Notes under the pieces: model-generated
Databases searched by the model: none
Seen by the model: the letters and a program-made list of their open reading frames with translations, nothing else
What the model was told of the DNA's origin: nothing
NCBI GenBank assembly: GCA_013042825.1
Contig: JABDPL010000129.1
Location: forward strand, 1-9,500
Reading direction: 5' to 3'
Length of the DNA: 9,500 nt
DNA from: Flavobacteriaceae bacterium
Lineage (GTDB): Bacteria > Bacteroidota > Bacteroidia > Flavobacteriales > Flavobacteriaceae
Shown: piece by piece, positions 1 to 6,668 of the stretch
Layout: every line of letters begins with the position of its first letter
Numbering within the stretch: position 1 is the first letter of the stretch
Position numbers and translations under genes: made by a program

Positions 1-724
1 TTGATCCACCAGGTGCATTTTCTGTGGTAAACTCAACATCTACACTGGTTGTTCCCCATACGAAAGCAGCCATATCTGAAGGGCTTGTAATGGTAATAGA
101 TGGCACCGTTGAACAACCGATAAAAGAACCTAAGGTTCCCCAGCCGGAATCACTTGCTCCCACAATCCACTCCGAATTAGCAGCATCAGTCCCAAAAGAT
201 CCGAGGGGTACCGGATTGGGAGAGCAAACGGATGATTTTCTTGTTAAGGTATGATTTTGTGTTCCATTGGTAACGCCGGCCACATCCCAACCGCTACCCG
301 GGTCACCCTGAAGATCTCCAAGAATATCTATAAGGGTATAAGTACTGGCCGTAGCACCGGCTAATGTTAAGGCGTAAGCATCGTCTCCATTACTGAGAAA
401 TTCAAAGAAAAGATCGGCCTGGCTGGTAATTGCCGGGTCAGCATCAATATCGGCTATAACATATACATCGCCATCGGCAAGAATAGTACCTGGAGAAAAA
501 GTAATATTATCGGGGAAATCGAACTGATTAAAAGTATCACATCCGTTCGAACAGGATGAAACCGAGTAATTTCCGAGATCGACATCAGATCCTGTACCAT
601 TGTAAATTTCAAGAAATTTATTTTGAGCGGATCCCTCACCATATTTACTGATAAGCAGATCAGTAGTCTGACTAAAGCTCAATACAGTGAATAATGAAAA
701 TAATACAGCGTAAAGTTTTTTCAT
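1..724 (-). CDS. Secreted lamin-tail-domain protein, N-terminal part (runs off the left edge)
   Basis: The minus strand is open from an ATG at 724-722 to the window edge: 241 complete codons and no stop. Residues 1-19 form a signal peptide (MKK, a hydrophobic core, then SFSQ), so the product is exported. Residues 22 to about 205 resemble a lamin tail domain (PF00932) in the form common in flavobacterial secreted proteins: LLISKYGEGS followed by NKFLEIYNGT near the start, GDVYVIAD at 85-92, and a closing TLTRKSSVCSPNP (159-171) and DAANSEWIVG (180-189). From about 208 (ITITSPSD) a second beta-rich, Ig-like module begins and is cut off. Four cysteines (58, 62, 167, 204) could form disulfides. 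Such proteins are often long, multi-domain and exported by the type IX system, sometimes with a nuclease domain. Neither the C-terminal sorting signal nor any catalytic domain is in view, so the function is not known. It is transcribed divergently from the response regulator. Confidence 0.85.
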   Translation of the reverse strand, partial: MKKLYAVLFSLFTVLSFSQTTDLLISKYGEGSAQNKFLEIYNGTGSDVDLGNYSVSSCSNGCDTFNQFDFPDNITFSPGTILADGDVYVIADIDADPAITSQADLFFEFLSNGDDAYALTLAGATASTYTLIDILGDLQGDPGSGWDVAGVTNGTQNHTLTRKSSVCSPNPVPLGSFGTDAANSEWIVGASDSGWGTLGSFIGCSTVPSITITSPSDMAAFVWGTTSVDVEFTTENAPGGS

Positions 725-748
725 AATGATTCAAATTAAATTAGTACT

Positions 749-756
749 CAAATATA
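749..756 (-). promoter_or_regulatory. Candidate -7 promoter element for the secreted lamin-tail protein
   Basis: On the minus strand this reads TATATTTG, an exact match to the Bacteroidota -7 consensus TAnnTTTG. It lies 24 bases before the ATG at 724, which would give a leader of about 15-20 bases. No clear TTG-type -33 element is present about 19-20 bases further upstream (around 776-779), so the call rests on the -7 box and its position alone. Confidence 0.4.
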
Positions 757-878
757 GTAAGAAAATCGCCGAATTCAGTTGTTATCCCACTCAGTTCGTG
801 CTATTTTACAAAAACTTAATAAAATGCGAGAGTACTAATTGGGCAATTCTTTCAAACCTTTAATTCACGGTGTATTCA

Positions 879-895
879 ATGTTACCTAAATGTTA
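879..895 (+). promoter_or_regulatory. ATGTTA direct repeat with 11-bp period; candidate OmpR/PhoB-type operator
   Basis: ATGTTA occurs at 879-884 and again at 890-895, separated by five bases, so the period is 11 bp, one helical turn. Tandem half-sites on one face of the helix are the usual target of dimers of OmpR/PhoB-family winged-helix regulators. The repeat lies 73 bases upstream of a gene encoding exactly such a regulator, so autoregulation is a natural inference. The flanking 11-bp registers (868-873, 901-906) do not continue the repeat. A six-base repeat in AT-rich DNA can occur by chance. Confidence 0.35.
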
Positions 896-967
896 TATTA
901 AGTCACTAATGAAATCGTTTGCGTGATTAGTTTTATATTTAGCAATCAAAGACTATTAAATTAATTG

Positions 968-1651
968 ATGAAGGAAAAAGACATTAAGATTCTTCTTGTG
1001 GATGATGAACCGGATATTCTTGAGATTGTCGGTTTTAACCTGTCAAAAGCAGGATACCAGGTTATTACGGCAGAGAACGGTTCAGAGGGTGTAAAAAAAG
1101 CCAAAAAGGAGAAACCTCAGCTCATTATACTTGATGTCATGATGCCTGAAATGGACGGTATTGAGGCATGTGAGCAGATCAGGGAAATACCCGAACTGAG
1201 AGATAGCATCGTAACCTTCCTTACGGCTCGCGGTGAGGATTATTCACAGGTTGCAGGATTTGAAGCCGGTGCAGATGATTATATCACCAAACCGATAAAA
1301 CCAAAGGTACTTGTATCTAAAGTTAAAGCCCTGCTTAGGCGTTTAAAGAACGAGGAAAAAGAAGAAAATGTACTCAAAATCGGCGATCTTATCATAGACC
1401 GGGATGAGTATAAAATCGTTTTTAAAGGTGAAGAAATCGTTCTCCCGAGAAAAGAATTCGAATTGCTATCTTTGTTAACATCAAAGCCCGGAAAGGTTTT
1501 TAAACGTGAAGAGATCCTCGATAAGGTCTGGGGCAACGAGGTGGTTGTCGGTGGCAGGACCATTGATGTTCATATCAGGAAACTACGCGAGAAAATAGGT
1601 AATAAATCATTCAAAACAGTGAAGGGCGTTGGCTATAAGTTTGTGAGTTAA
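968..1651 (+). CDS. OmpR/PhoB-family response regulator
   Basis: A DNA-binding response regulator of 227 residues, phosphorylated by a partner kinase and acting as a transcription factor. The receiver domain spans about 7-120: acidic pocket D12/D13, phosphoacceptor D56 in LDVMMPEMDG, switch residues T86 (FLTAR) and K108 (ITKP). The winged-helix effector domain (Trans_Reg_C type) spans about 130-227, with the motif LPRKEFELLSLL, the recognition region VGGRTIDVHIRKLREKIG and the wing ending KGVGYKF. Length and domain order are normal for the PhoB/OmpR class. I start at the ATG at 968; a TTG directly before it is also in frame but less likely. The stop TAA shares its last base with the ATG of the kinase gene (TAATG), so the two are translationally coupled and probably a cognate pair. 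Many bacteroidotal pairs of this kind are labelled PhoB/PhoR, but nothing here proves phosphate as the signal, so no symbol is given. Confidence 0.93.
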   Translation: MKEKDIKILLVDDEPDILEIVGFNLSKAGYQVITAENGSEGVKKAKKEKPQLIILDVMMPEMDGIEACEQIREIPELRDSIVTFLTARGEDYSQVAGFEAGADDYITKPIKPKVLVSKVKALLRRLKNEEKEENVLKIGDLIIDRDEYKIVFKGEEIVLPRKEFELLSLLTSKPGKVFKREEILDKVWGNEVVVGGRTIDVHIRKLREKIGNKSFKTVKGVGYKFVS

Positions 1652-2694
1652 TGTCGCGTTCATTCAAGAAATCCTACAAATTTGCTTTTAAATCTGCAGT
1701 ACTGATAAGTATTGTGATCACACTCATCCTGAGTGTTTTTTTGTATTTGTTCTTTCAACTAGAGCCGACTCCTTTATTGATGTTCATGATGGCGAGTTTT
1801 ATACTGTCTTTCCTGATCATTCAATTTAGGGTAGAACACTTCATTTATAAACGGATAAAACGGATTTATGACGACCTCACCTTGCTGGAGTCCAGTACAT
1901 TTAGAAGAGATCAGATCACGACCGATATGGCTACCTTAACTGAGGAAATAGATCGATATGCACAAAATAAAAAGCTGGAGATCGAAACTTTGAAAGTCAG
2001 GGAAGAATACAGAAAAGAGTTTATGGGAAATGTGTCTCATGAATTGAAAACTCCATTGTTTACAGTACAAGGATATATATCCACTCTGCTTGACGGTGCT
2101 GTTGATGATCCTAAATTGAGGAAGAAATATCTCAAGCGGGCTGATAAAGGAGTCGAACGTCTCATATATATTATCAAGGATCTTGATATGATCACCAAAC
2201 TGGAAGTTGGTGACCTGAGCCTCGACATGGAAAAATTCGACATTGTTGAGCTTATTCAGAATGTCTTCGAGATGTTTGAAATGAAAGCTGCCAAGAAAAA
2301 GATCAGCCTGGTGTTCGACATGGACTATCACGACCCGATCATGGTGGTTGGTGATAAGGAGCGAATTCAGCAGGTCCTGTCAAATCTTGTTGTGAATTCT
2401 ATAAAATACGGACGAGTGAAGGGTACTACCGAAGTGAGCATCGAAAACCTGATCAAGAATAAGGTTATCGTGAGGGTAACCGATAATGGTGAAGGCATAG
2501 AGGAGGAGAACATTCCGCGCCTATTCGAACGATTTTATCGCGTTGATAAGAGCGGTTCCAGAAAAGAAGGTGGTTCTGGATTAGGCCTGGCCATTGTAAA
2601 ACATATTATTGAAGCTCACGATGAGAAGATATATATTGAAAGCGAGTATGGCGTTGGAAGTGAGTTCTCATTTACCCTCGAAAAGGCCGAATAA
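1651..2694 (+). CDS. Membrane sensor histidine kinase (partner of the upstream regulator)
   Basis: A 347-residue transmitter kinase. Two membrane helices (about 14-35 and 42-59) are joined by only a handful of residues (around QLEPTP), so there is essentially no periplasmic sensor domain. A short, charged, HAMP-like helical linker follows (60 to about 120). The HisKA dimerisation domain carries the phosphoacceptor H130 in NVSHELKTPL. The ATPase domain shows the N box with N245 and N249 (LSNLVVNSIKYG), G1 box VTDNGEGI (276-283), F box LFERFYR (291-297) and G2 box GGSGLGLAIV (307-316). All catalytic features are intact. The start overlaps the regulator's stop by one base. The last 27 bases are shared with the 3' end of the convergent glycosyltransferase gene. 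The signal is unknown; with no extracytoplasmic domain it may sense the membrane, a partner protein or a cytoplasmic cue. It resembles kinases usually annotated PhoR-like. Confidence 0.93.
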   Translation: MSRSFKKSYKFAFKSAVLISIVITLILSVFLYLFFQLEPTPLLMFMMASFILSFLIIQFRVEHFIYKRIKRIYDDLTLLESSTFRRDQITTDMATLTEEIDRYAQNKKLEIETLKVREEYRKEFMGNVSHELKTPLFTVQGYISTLLDGAVDDPKLRKKYLKRADKGVERLIYIIKDLDMITKLEVGDLSLDMEKFDIVELIQNVFEMFEMKAAKKKISLVFDMDYHDPIMVVGDKERIQQVLSNLVVNSIKYGRVKGTTEVSIENLIKNKVIVRVTDNGEGIEEENIPRLFERFYRVDKSGSRKEGGSGLGLAIVKHIIEAHDEKIYIESEYGVGSEFSFTLEKAE

Positions 2695-3729
2695 CTTTTG
2701 TATATCGGAATGACCGTCAAGGACTTTAAATCCGGAATAATCCTTTACCCTATCCAGTTGATCAACGCTAAAATCATCCTGATCACAACTCGGGAAAATA
2801 CCATTTTCATCTAAACGCCTGGCGAGATATTCTTGTTCATACTGACCGGGAGTAGGAATAAAGAAAGCCCTTTTCCTCAACTTGGCGAGGTCAAGTATGG
2901 TGGTATATCCCGATCGGGATAAGACCATCGCACTACTGTTTAAGGCTTTTTCGAGTTCTTCACTGGTCATATAATTAAACACAGTGATATTGCAGGATGT
3001 AAAGAATTCCTGCTCAGGCTCAACCTTGCCCAGCACCATCAATACCTTCCCCTTGAATGATCTCAATTCTTCTAGTAGCCTCTCCTCCAAAATACTGCGT
3101 TGTGGTTCTGGCCCTGATAAAATTACTAGCAGGTCAGTTTTTATCGGTAACCGCTGATGTTTAAACCTACTGAGTATCCCCAGATAATGGGTTGGAACAG
3201 CATACTCATCAAGATGGCCTAATTTTCCACTCAAACTGGGCTCTTCCCTCACATCAGGAACCCAACAGGCATCGAATTTCCTGATATAATTCAGATGTAA
3301 TTTACTGCTTATCCAGGTCGTGTCTCCACTGAGCACACTGAGCTGGTGGGTAATTATGACCGACGGAATGTTTTTATACCGAACTCCCAGGCGGTTATCT
3401 GATATTATTCCTTTGATGTCATATTCTGAAACCAGCTGTTTTACCTGCTTCTTCTCCTTTTTGATAGCCTTCAATATCTTAGGAGATTTACTTATGAGTT
3501 TCAATTTGAAGCTTTTTCCTGATTTAGTATAGGTAATATCATAAGTGGCCAGTTCAAATGATTTTAGCCGGGGGAATTCCTTTCGAAGTAATTCAAGAGC
3601 AATACCGTCGCTGGCAATAATCGGTTCGTATCCGCTTGAAATCAACGCACGTATTATCGGTATACATCTGGTGGCATGGCCCAATCCCCAATTCAAAGGC
3701 GCAACTAATATTCTGGAATTCGTCGACAT
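2668..3729 (-). CDS. MurG-like GT-B glycosyltransferase
   Basis: 353 residues, predicted cytoplasmic or membrane-peripheral, with no signal peptide or clear membrane helix. The N-terminal half begins with a Rossmann strand and a glycine-rich acceptor-side loop, PLNWGLGHATRC (11-22), matching the GxGHxxR pattern of MurG and family 28 glycosyltransferases. The C-terminal half carries the donor-nucleotide signature: VLSRSGYTTILDLAKLRK (269-286), then FIPTPGQYEQEYLA (290-303), equivalent to the MurG region that binds the UDP-sugar. It is probably not the essential MurG, since sequence between the motifs differs and the neighbours are not division or cell-wall genes. Donor and acceptor cannot be named; glycolipid or cell-surface glycan synthesis is plausible. 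ATG at 3729 gives the strand-plus-glycine-loop start expected of the fold. It is transcribed divergently from trmB across 52 bases and convergently overlaps the kinase gene by 27 bp. Confidence 0.82.
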   Translation of the reverse strand: MSTNSRILVAPLNWGLGHATRCIPIIRALISSGYEPIIASDGIALELLRKEFPRLKSFELATYDITYTKSGKSFKLKLISKSPKILKAIKKEKKQVKQLVSEYDIKGIISDNRLGVRYKNIPSVIITHQLSVLSGDTTWISSKLHLNYIRKFDACWVPDVREEPSLSGKLGHLDEYAVPTHYLGILSRFKHQRLPIKTDLLVILSGPEPQRSILEERLLEELRSFKGKVLMVLGKVEPEQEFFTSCNITVFNYMTSEELEKALNSSAMVLSRSGYTTILDLAKLRKRAFFIPTPGQYEQEYLARRLDENGIFPSCDQDDFSVDQLDRVKDYSGFKVLDGHSDIQKLFGLFEGK

Positions 3730-3781
3730 CGTCTAAAGATAATGCTAAATTGTTTGTTTAATTTTACCCAAATTTTAAGAA

Positions 3782-4456
3782 ATGGGTAGCAAGAACAAGC
3801 TTAAACGCTTTAAGGAAAATGAAACCTTCGATAATGTTTACCAACCATCACGGGAGGAACTGTTGTCAGGGAAATTTCATTTAAAAGGCTTATGGCGTGA
3901 GCTGGTCTTTAAGAATGCAAACCCGATTGTCCTGGAATTAGGTTGCGGTAAAGGTGAATATACGGTTGGACTGGCTCAAAGGGATCCGGAATCAAATTAC
4001 ATCGGGATCGATATAAAAGGGGCTCGTTTCTGGAGAGGTGCAAAAACAGCCCTTGAGAACGACATGCATAACGCAGTATTTCTTAGAATTCAGATCGAAT
4101 TGATCGCACTGGCATTCGAAAATAATGAAGTCGATGAGATTTGGATAACCTTTCCTGATCCTCAAATAAAGTACAAACGCACCAAGCACCGGATGACCAA
4201 TACCAATTTTCTAAATAGGTATAAAAAAATTTTGAAACCTGACGGCCTGTTGCATTTGAAGACCGATTCGGAATATATGCATGGGTATACCCTTGGTTTA
4301 TTGCATGGTGAGGGACATGAGGTTCTGTATTCTAATCACGATATTTATAACAATGCCGGTTGCCCGGATGAGGTTACAAGCATCCAGACCTTCTATGAAC
4401 AACAGTTTTTAGAGCAAAACAAACCAATTACATATATTAGATTCAAATTAAACTGA
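3782..4456 (+). CDS. trmB: tRNA (guanine-N7-)-methyltransferase TrmB
   Basis: 224 residues, the usual size. TrmB uses S-adenosylmethionine to make m7G at position 46 in the variable loop of many tRNAs. The Rossmann methyltransferase core shows motif I, VLELGCGKGEYT (50-61), the acidic end of the second strand, YIGIDIKGARFWRGA (73-87), and the TrmB hallmark TFPDPQIKYKRTKHR (123-137), a bacteroidotal variant of the FPDPWPKKRHHKRR signature. LKTDSEYM (159-166) and the late TSIQTFYE (199-206) are the other conserved TrmB segments, the latter matching the TxYE motif. The ATG at 3782 fits a short basic N-terminus (MGSKNKLKRF). It is the first gene of a close-packed unit: the lysE-like gene begins four bases after its stop. 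No convincing promoter is seen in the 52-base divergent gap, though TAATTTTA at 3759-3766 is a near match to a -7 box. Confidence 0.95.
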   Translation: MGSKNKLKRFKENETFDNVYQPSREELLSGKFHLKGLWRELVFKNANPIVLELGCGKGEYTVGLAQRDPESNYIGIDIKGARFWRGAKTALENDMHNAVFLRIQIELIALAFENNEVDEIWITFPDPQIKYKRTKHRMTNTNFLNRYKKILKPDGLLHLKTDSEYMHGYTLGLLHGEGHEVLYSNHDIYNNAGCPDEVTSIQTFYEQQFLEQNKPITYIRFKLN

Positions 4457-4460
4457 AGAT

Positions 4461-5090
4461 TTGGATATAACAATTGTATTCCTTCTCGGACTTATCATAT
4501 CACTAATAGGAGTTATTCCGCCGGGACTACTTAATATGTCGGCGGCTAAAATCAGCCTGAAGGAAGGGGCCATGCATGGCATTATGTTCTCAGTTGGCGT
4601 TTGTGTTATCGTATGTGCACAAACCTTTATAGCGGCCATATTCTCGCGCTATCTAAGCAATCATCCGGACGTGATCGATATACTGAAGCGTGTTGCATTC
4701 GTTATCTTTGTCCTTATCACTATCTATTTTCTGGTTCTGGCACGAAAACAGCCGAAAACGAGCATGCCAAGCCCGAGTAAGAGCAAACAAAATCGTTTCT
4801 TTCATGGCATGTTCCTTTCCAGTTTGAATGTCTTTCCCATTCCTTATCAATCTTATATGACCCTGACGATATCATCATTCGGATGGATGACCTTCGATCG
4901 GGTGGGAATAGGGTCTTATGTCGCAGGATCAGCTTCAGGAACATTTATTATGCTCTATATTTATATTTTCTTTTTTGATAAGATCAAGGATAAAGCGTTT
5001 ACAACGCAGAAAAATATGAATTTCATAATTGGCACCATCACTGGGCTGGTAGCTTTATTTACTCTGATCAACATTATACGGGAGCTATAG
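4461..5090 (+). CDS. LysE-family transporter, TTG start
   Basis: A 209-residue integral membrane protein of the LysE/RhtB exporter superfamily, which usually exports amino acids or related small molecules; the substrate here cannot be told. Hydrophobic segments lie at about 4-25, 38-62, 72-94, 120-140, 150-172 and 187-206, giving the six helices of the family. The conserved first-helix turn is GVIPPGLLNM (17-26), matching the family's GxxPGP-like motif. A basic cytoplasmic loop, KSKQNRFFHG, precedes the fourth helix. The start is taken as TTG at 4461: the next in-frame upstream codons end in a stop at 4449-4451 without an ATG, and the next downstream ATG (residue 26) would remove the first helix. 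The gene begins four bases after the trmB stop and its TAG at 5088-5090 directly abuts the ATG of the ATL gene, so the three are likely one transcript. Confidence 0.85.
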   Translation: MDITIVFLLGLIISLIGVIPPGLLNMSAAKISLKEGAMHGIMFSVGVCVIVCAQTFIAAIFSRYLSNHPDVIDILKRVAFVIFVLITIYFLVLARKQPKTSMPSPSKSKQNRFFHGMFLSSLNVFPIPYQSYMTLTISSFGWMTFDRVGIGSYVAGSASGTFIMLYIYIFFFDKIKDKAFTTQKNMNFIIGTITGLVALFTLINIIREL

Positions 5091-5426
5091 ATGAAAGAGG
5101 AAACCCTCAGCTTTTTTGAGCGCGTATATGATGTGGTGCGATTGATACCGTATGGCCGGGTTACCAGCTACGGCGCCATAGCACGATATCTGGGTGCGGC
5201 CAGAAGTGCGAGAATGGTCGGCTATGCTATGAATGCGTCACATACCAGGAATGTACCGGCCCATCGTGTGGTTAATCGAAAAGGCCTGCTTACGGGTAAG
5301 TTTCATTTTGATGGCACTAAGCTGATGCAACAGTTATTGGAAAATGAAGGGATAGTTATAAAGGATAATCAGGTACGGGATTTCGAATCCAGATTTTGGG
5401 ATCCTGCGGTTGAATTGAATAAATAA
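5091..5426 (+). CDS. Alkyltransferase-like (ATL) DNA-damage protein, MGMT family without the active cysteine
   Basis: 111 residues, matching the DNA-binding domain alone of the MGMT/Ogt family. It has FFERVYDVVRLIPYGRVTSYGAIA (8-31), the winged-helix entry including the base-flipping Tyr (Y27), the intercalating arginine in RSARMVGYAM (R41), and PAHRVVNRKG (56-65). The active site of true methyltransferases is PCHRV; here the cysteine is replaced by alanine (A57), so it cannot accept an alkyl group. Known ATL proteins (PWHRV in E. coli YbaZ and S. pombe Atl1; PAHRV in others) bind O6-alkylguanine and route it to nucleotide excision repair, and that role is inferred here. KFHFDGTKLMQQLLENEGI (70-88) is the usual C-terminal part. 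The ATG directly follows the TAG of the lysE-like gene with no spacing, so translation is probably coupled, though no shared function is evident. Confidence 0.92.
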   Translation: MKEETLSFFERVYDVVRLIPYGRVTSYGAIARYLGAARSARMVGYAMNASHTRNVPAHRVVNRKGLLTGKFHFDGTKLMQQLLENEGIVIKDNQVRDFESRFWDPAVELNK

Positions 5427-5466
5427 TTTCCGCTGATTTTTAAATAGATCAAAACGATATGGAATC

Positions 5467-5498
5467 TTTCCGTTCTTTAATGATAAGCCGTACTTTTG
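5467..5498 (+). promoter_or_regulatory. Candidate promoter of mrp-nfu (Bacteroidota type)
   Basis: TACTTTTG at 5491-5498 is an exact match to the -7 consensus TAnnTTTG. A TTTC at 5467-5470, 20 bases upstream, is a three-of-four match to the -33 TTTG. Transcription would start around 5503-5506, leaving a leader of about 21-24 bases before the mrp GTG. It sits in the only gap (100 bases) between the trmB-lysE-ATL unit and mrp, supporting separate transcription of mrp-nfu. Confidence 0.6.
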
Positions 5499-5526
5499 TA
5501 CTTTAGAATATTTCTTAATAATAGAC

Positions 5527-6666
5527 GTGGCAAAACTAAACAAACAAGATATAGTCGAAGCGCTAAAGTCGATATCAGCACCTGGTGAAGGTGGTAATGT
5601 GATCGATAGTGGCGCCGTAAAGAATGTGGTGACCTTTGCAGATGAGGTCATCGTTGACATCACAATTTCCAATCCGAGCCTGCAGGCAAAGAAGCGGGTA
5701 GAGGTTGATATCATGAAAACCATTCATGACAAGGTACACGAAAAGGCCAAGGTAACGGTGAATGTTAAGGTTGATGCTCCTGCTGCTCCCCAACCGGGTT
5801 CAATTAAAGGGAATCCTATTCCTGGGATAACCAATATCATCGCTGTAGCATCGGGAAAAGGCGGTGTTGGCAAATCAACTATAACCGCGAACCTTGCGGT
5901 CACCCTGGCTAAAATGGGATTCAAGGTTGGTGTTTTAGACGCCGATATTTATGGTCCGTCTATACCGCTGATGTTTGATGTGGTGGAAGCAAGGCCCCTT
6001 GCTGTTGAGGTTAACGGCACTTCAAAAATGCAGCCCGTTGAGAATTATGGCGTTAAGATTCTTTCTATCGGATTTTTCACCAAGCCCGACCAGGCTGTTA
6101 TCTGGAGAGGACCGATGGCGGCGAAGGCGTTAAACCAAATGATCTTTGACGCGGCCTGGGGAGCACTTGATTTTCTCCTGGTTGACCTTCCTCCAGGGAC
6201 CGGCGACATTCATTTGAGTATTATGCAGTCCCTTCCAGTAACTGGCGCCGTTGTGGTAAGTACACCCCAGGTGGTAGCCCTTGCCGATGCGAGAAAAGGC
6301 GTCGCTATGTTTCAGCAGGAAAATATCAACGTTCCAGTTTTGGGAATCGTTGAGAATATGTCGTATTTCACTCCGGAAGAATTACCGGACAATAAATACT
6401 ACATTTTCGGGCAGTCGGGCGCTAAAAACCTTGCAGAGGATCTCGATGTAAGACTGCTCGGAGAGATTCCTCTTGTGCAGAGTATTAGGGAAGCAGGGGA
6501 TATTGGAAGGCCAGCGGCTTTACAAAGCTCAACTGTACTTGTCACGGCTTTTGAGGACCTTACAAAAAATATGGTGGAAGAAGTCGTTCGCAGAAATGAA
6601 GACCTGCCGCCTACAGAGGCCATTAAGATAACTACAATGGCTGGTTGTTCGGCTGTTAAAAAATAA
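5527..6666 (+). CDS. mrp: Mrp/ApbC-type Fe-S cluster carrier ATPase, GTG start
   Basis: 379 residues. Mrp/NBP35 proteins are cytoplasmic P-loop ATPases that bind and pass on [4Fe-4S] clusters. Residues 1 to about 82 are a MIP18/DUF59-type domain. The ATPase begins near 100: deviant Walker A SGKGGVGKST (109-118), DADIYGPSIP (138-147), WRGPMAAKALNQ (193-204), switch VDLPPGTGDIHL (219-230) and VENMSYF (275-281). The start is GTG at 5527; no ATG is available upstream near the candidate promoter, and MAKLNKQDIVEAL fits the domain start. Unusually, the CxxC that bridges the cluster between subunits in E. coli Mrp/ApbC is replaced by a cysteine-free loop (FTPEELPDNKYY, 281-292). The only cysteine in the protein is C374, six residues from the C-terminus. 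I believe loss of CxxC is common in Bacteroidota Mrp, but that is recalled, not tested. nfu follows after two bases. Confidence 0.93.
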   Translation: MAKLNKQDIVEALKSISAPGEGGNVIDSGAVKNVVTFADEVIVDITISNPSLQAKKRVEVDIMKTIHDKVHEKAKVTVNVKVDAPAAPQPGSIKGNPIPGITNIIAVASGKGGVGKSTITANLAVTLAKMGFKVGVLDADIYGPSIPLMFDVVEARPLAVEVNGTSKMQPVENYGVKILSIGFFTKPDQAVIWRGPMAAKALNQMIFDAAWGALDFLLVDLPPGTGDIHLSIMQSLPVTGAVVVSTPQVVALADARKGVAMFQQENINVPVLGIVENMSYFTPEELPDNKYYIFGQSGAKNLAEDLDVRLLGEIPLVQSIREAGDIGRPAALQSSTVLVTAFEDLTKNMVEEVVRRNEDLPPTEAIKITTMAGCSAVKK

Positions 6667-6668
6667 TT

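Noticed and set aside
24..254. Plus-strand open frame of 76 codons near the left edge
   Set aside because: It lies antisense to the lamin-tail gene, whose frame is open across the whole region and shows recognisable domain motifs; the plus-strand product resembles nothing.
837..848. Palindrome AATTG-GG-CAATT
   Set aside because: Five-base arms in AT-rich DNA with only a two-base spacer; too short to separate from chance and not followed by a T-tract, so not called an operator or terminator.
928..941. Possible -7 boxes TAGTTTTA and TATATTTA for the response regulator operon
   Set aside because: Each misses the final G of TAnnTTTG and no TTG element lies at a suitable distance (a TTTG at 918-921 is too close), so no promoter is called.
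3734..3766. Near -7 boxes for the divergent glycosyltransferase (TATCTTTA, minus, 3734-3741) and trmB (TAATTTTA, plus, 3759-3766)
   Set aside because: Both miss the final G and lack a well-spaced -33 partner; promoters must lie in or near this 52-base gap, but I cannot place them.
5490..5501. GTAC-TTTT-GTAC inverted repeat
   Set aside because: It coincides with the mrp -7 box; four-base arms arise easily around a TACTTTTG promoter, so it is not evidence of a separate operator.
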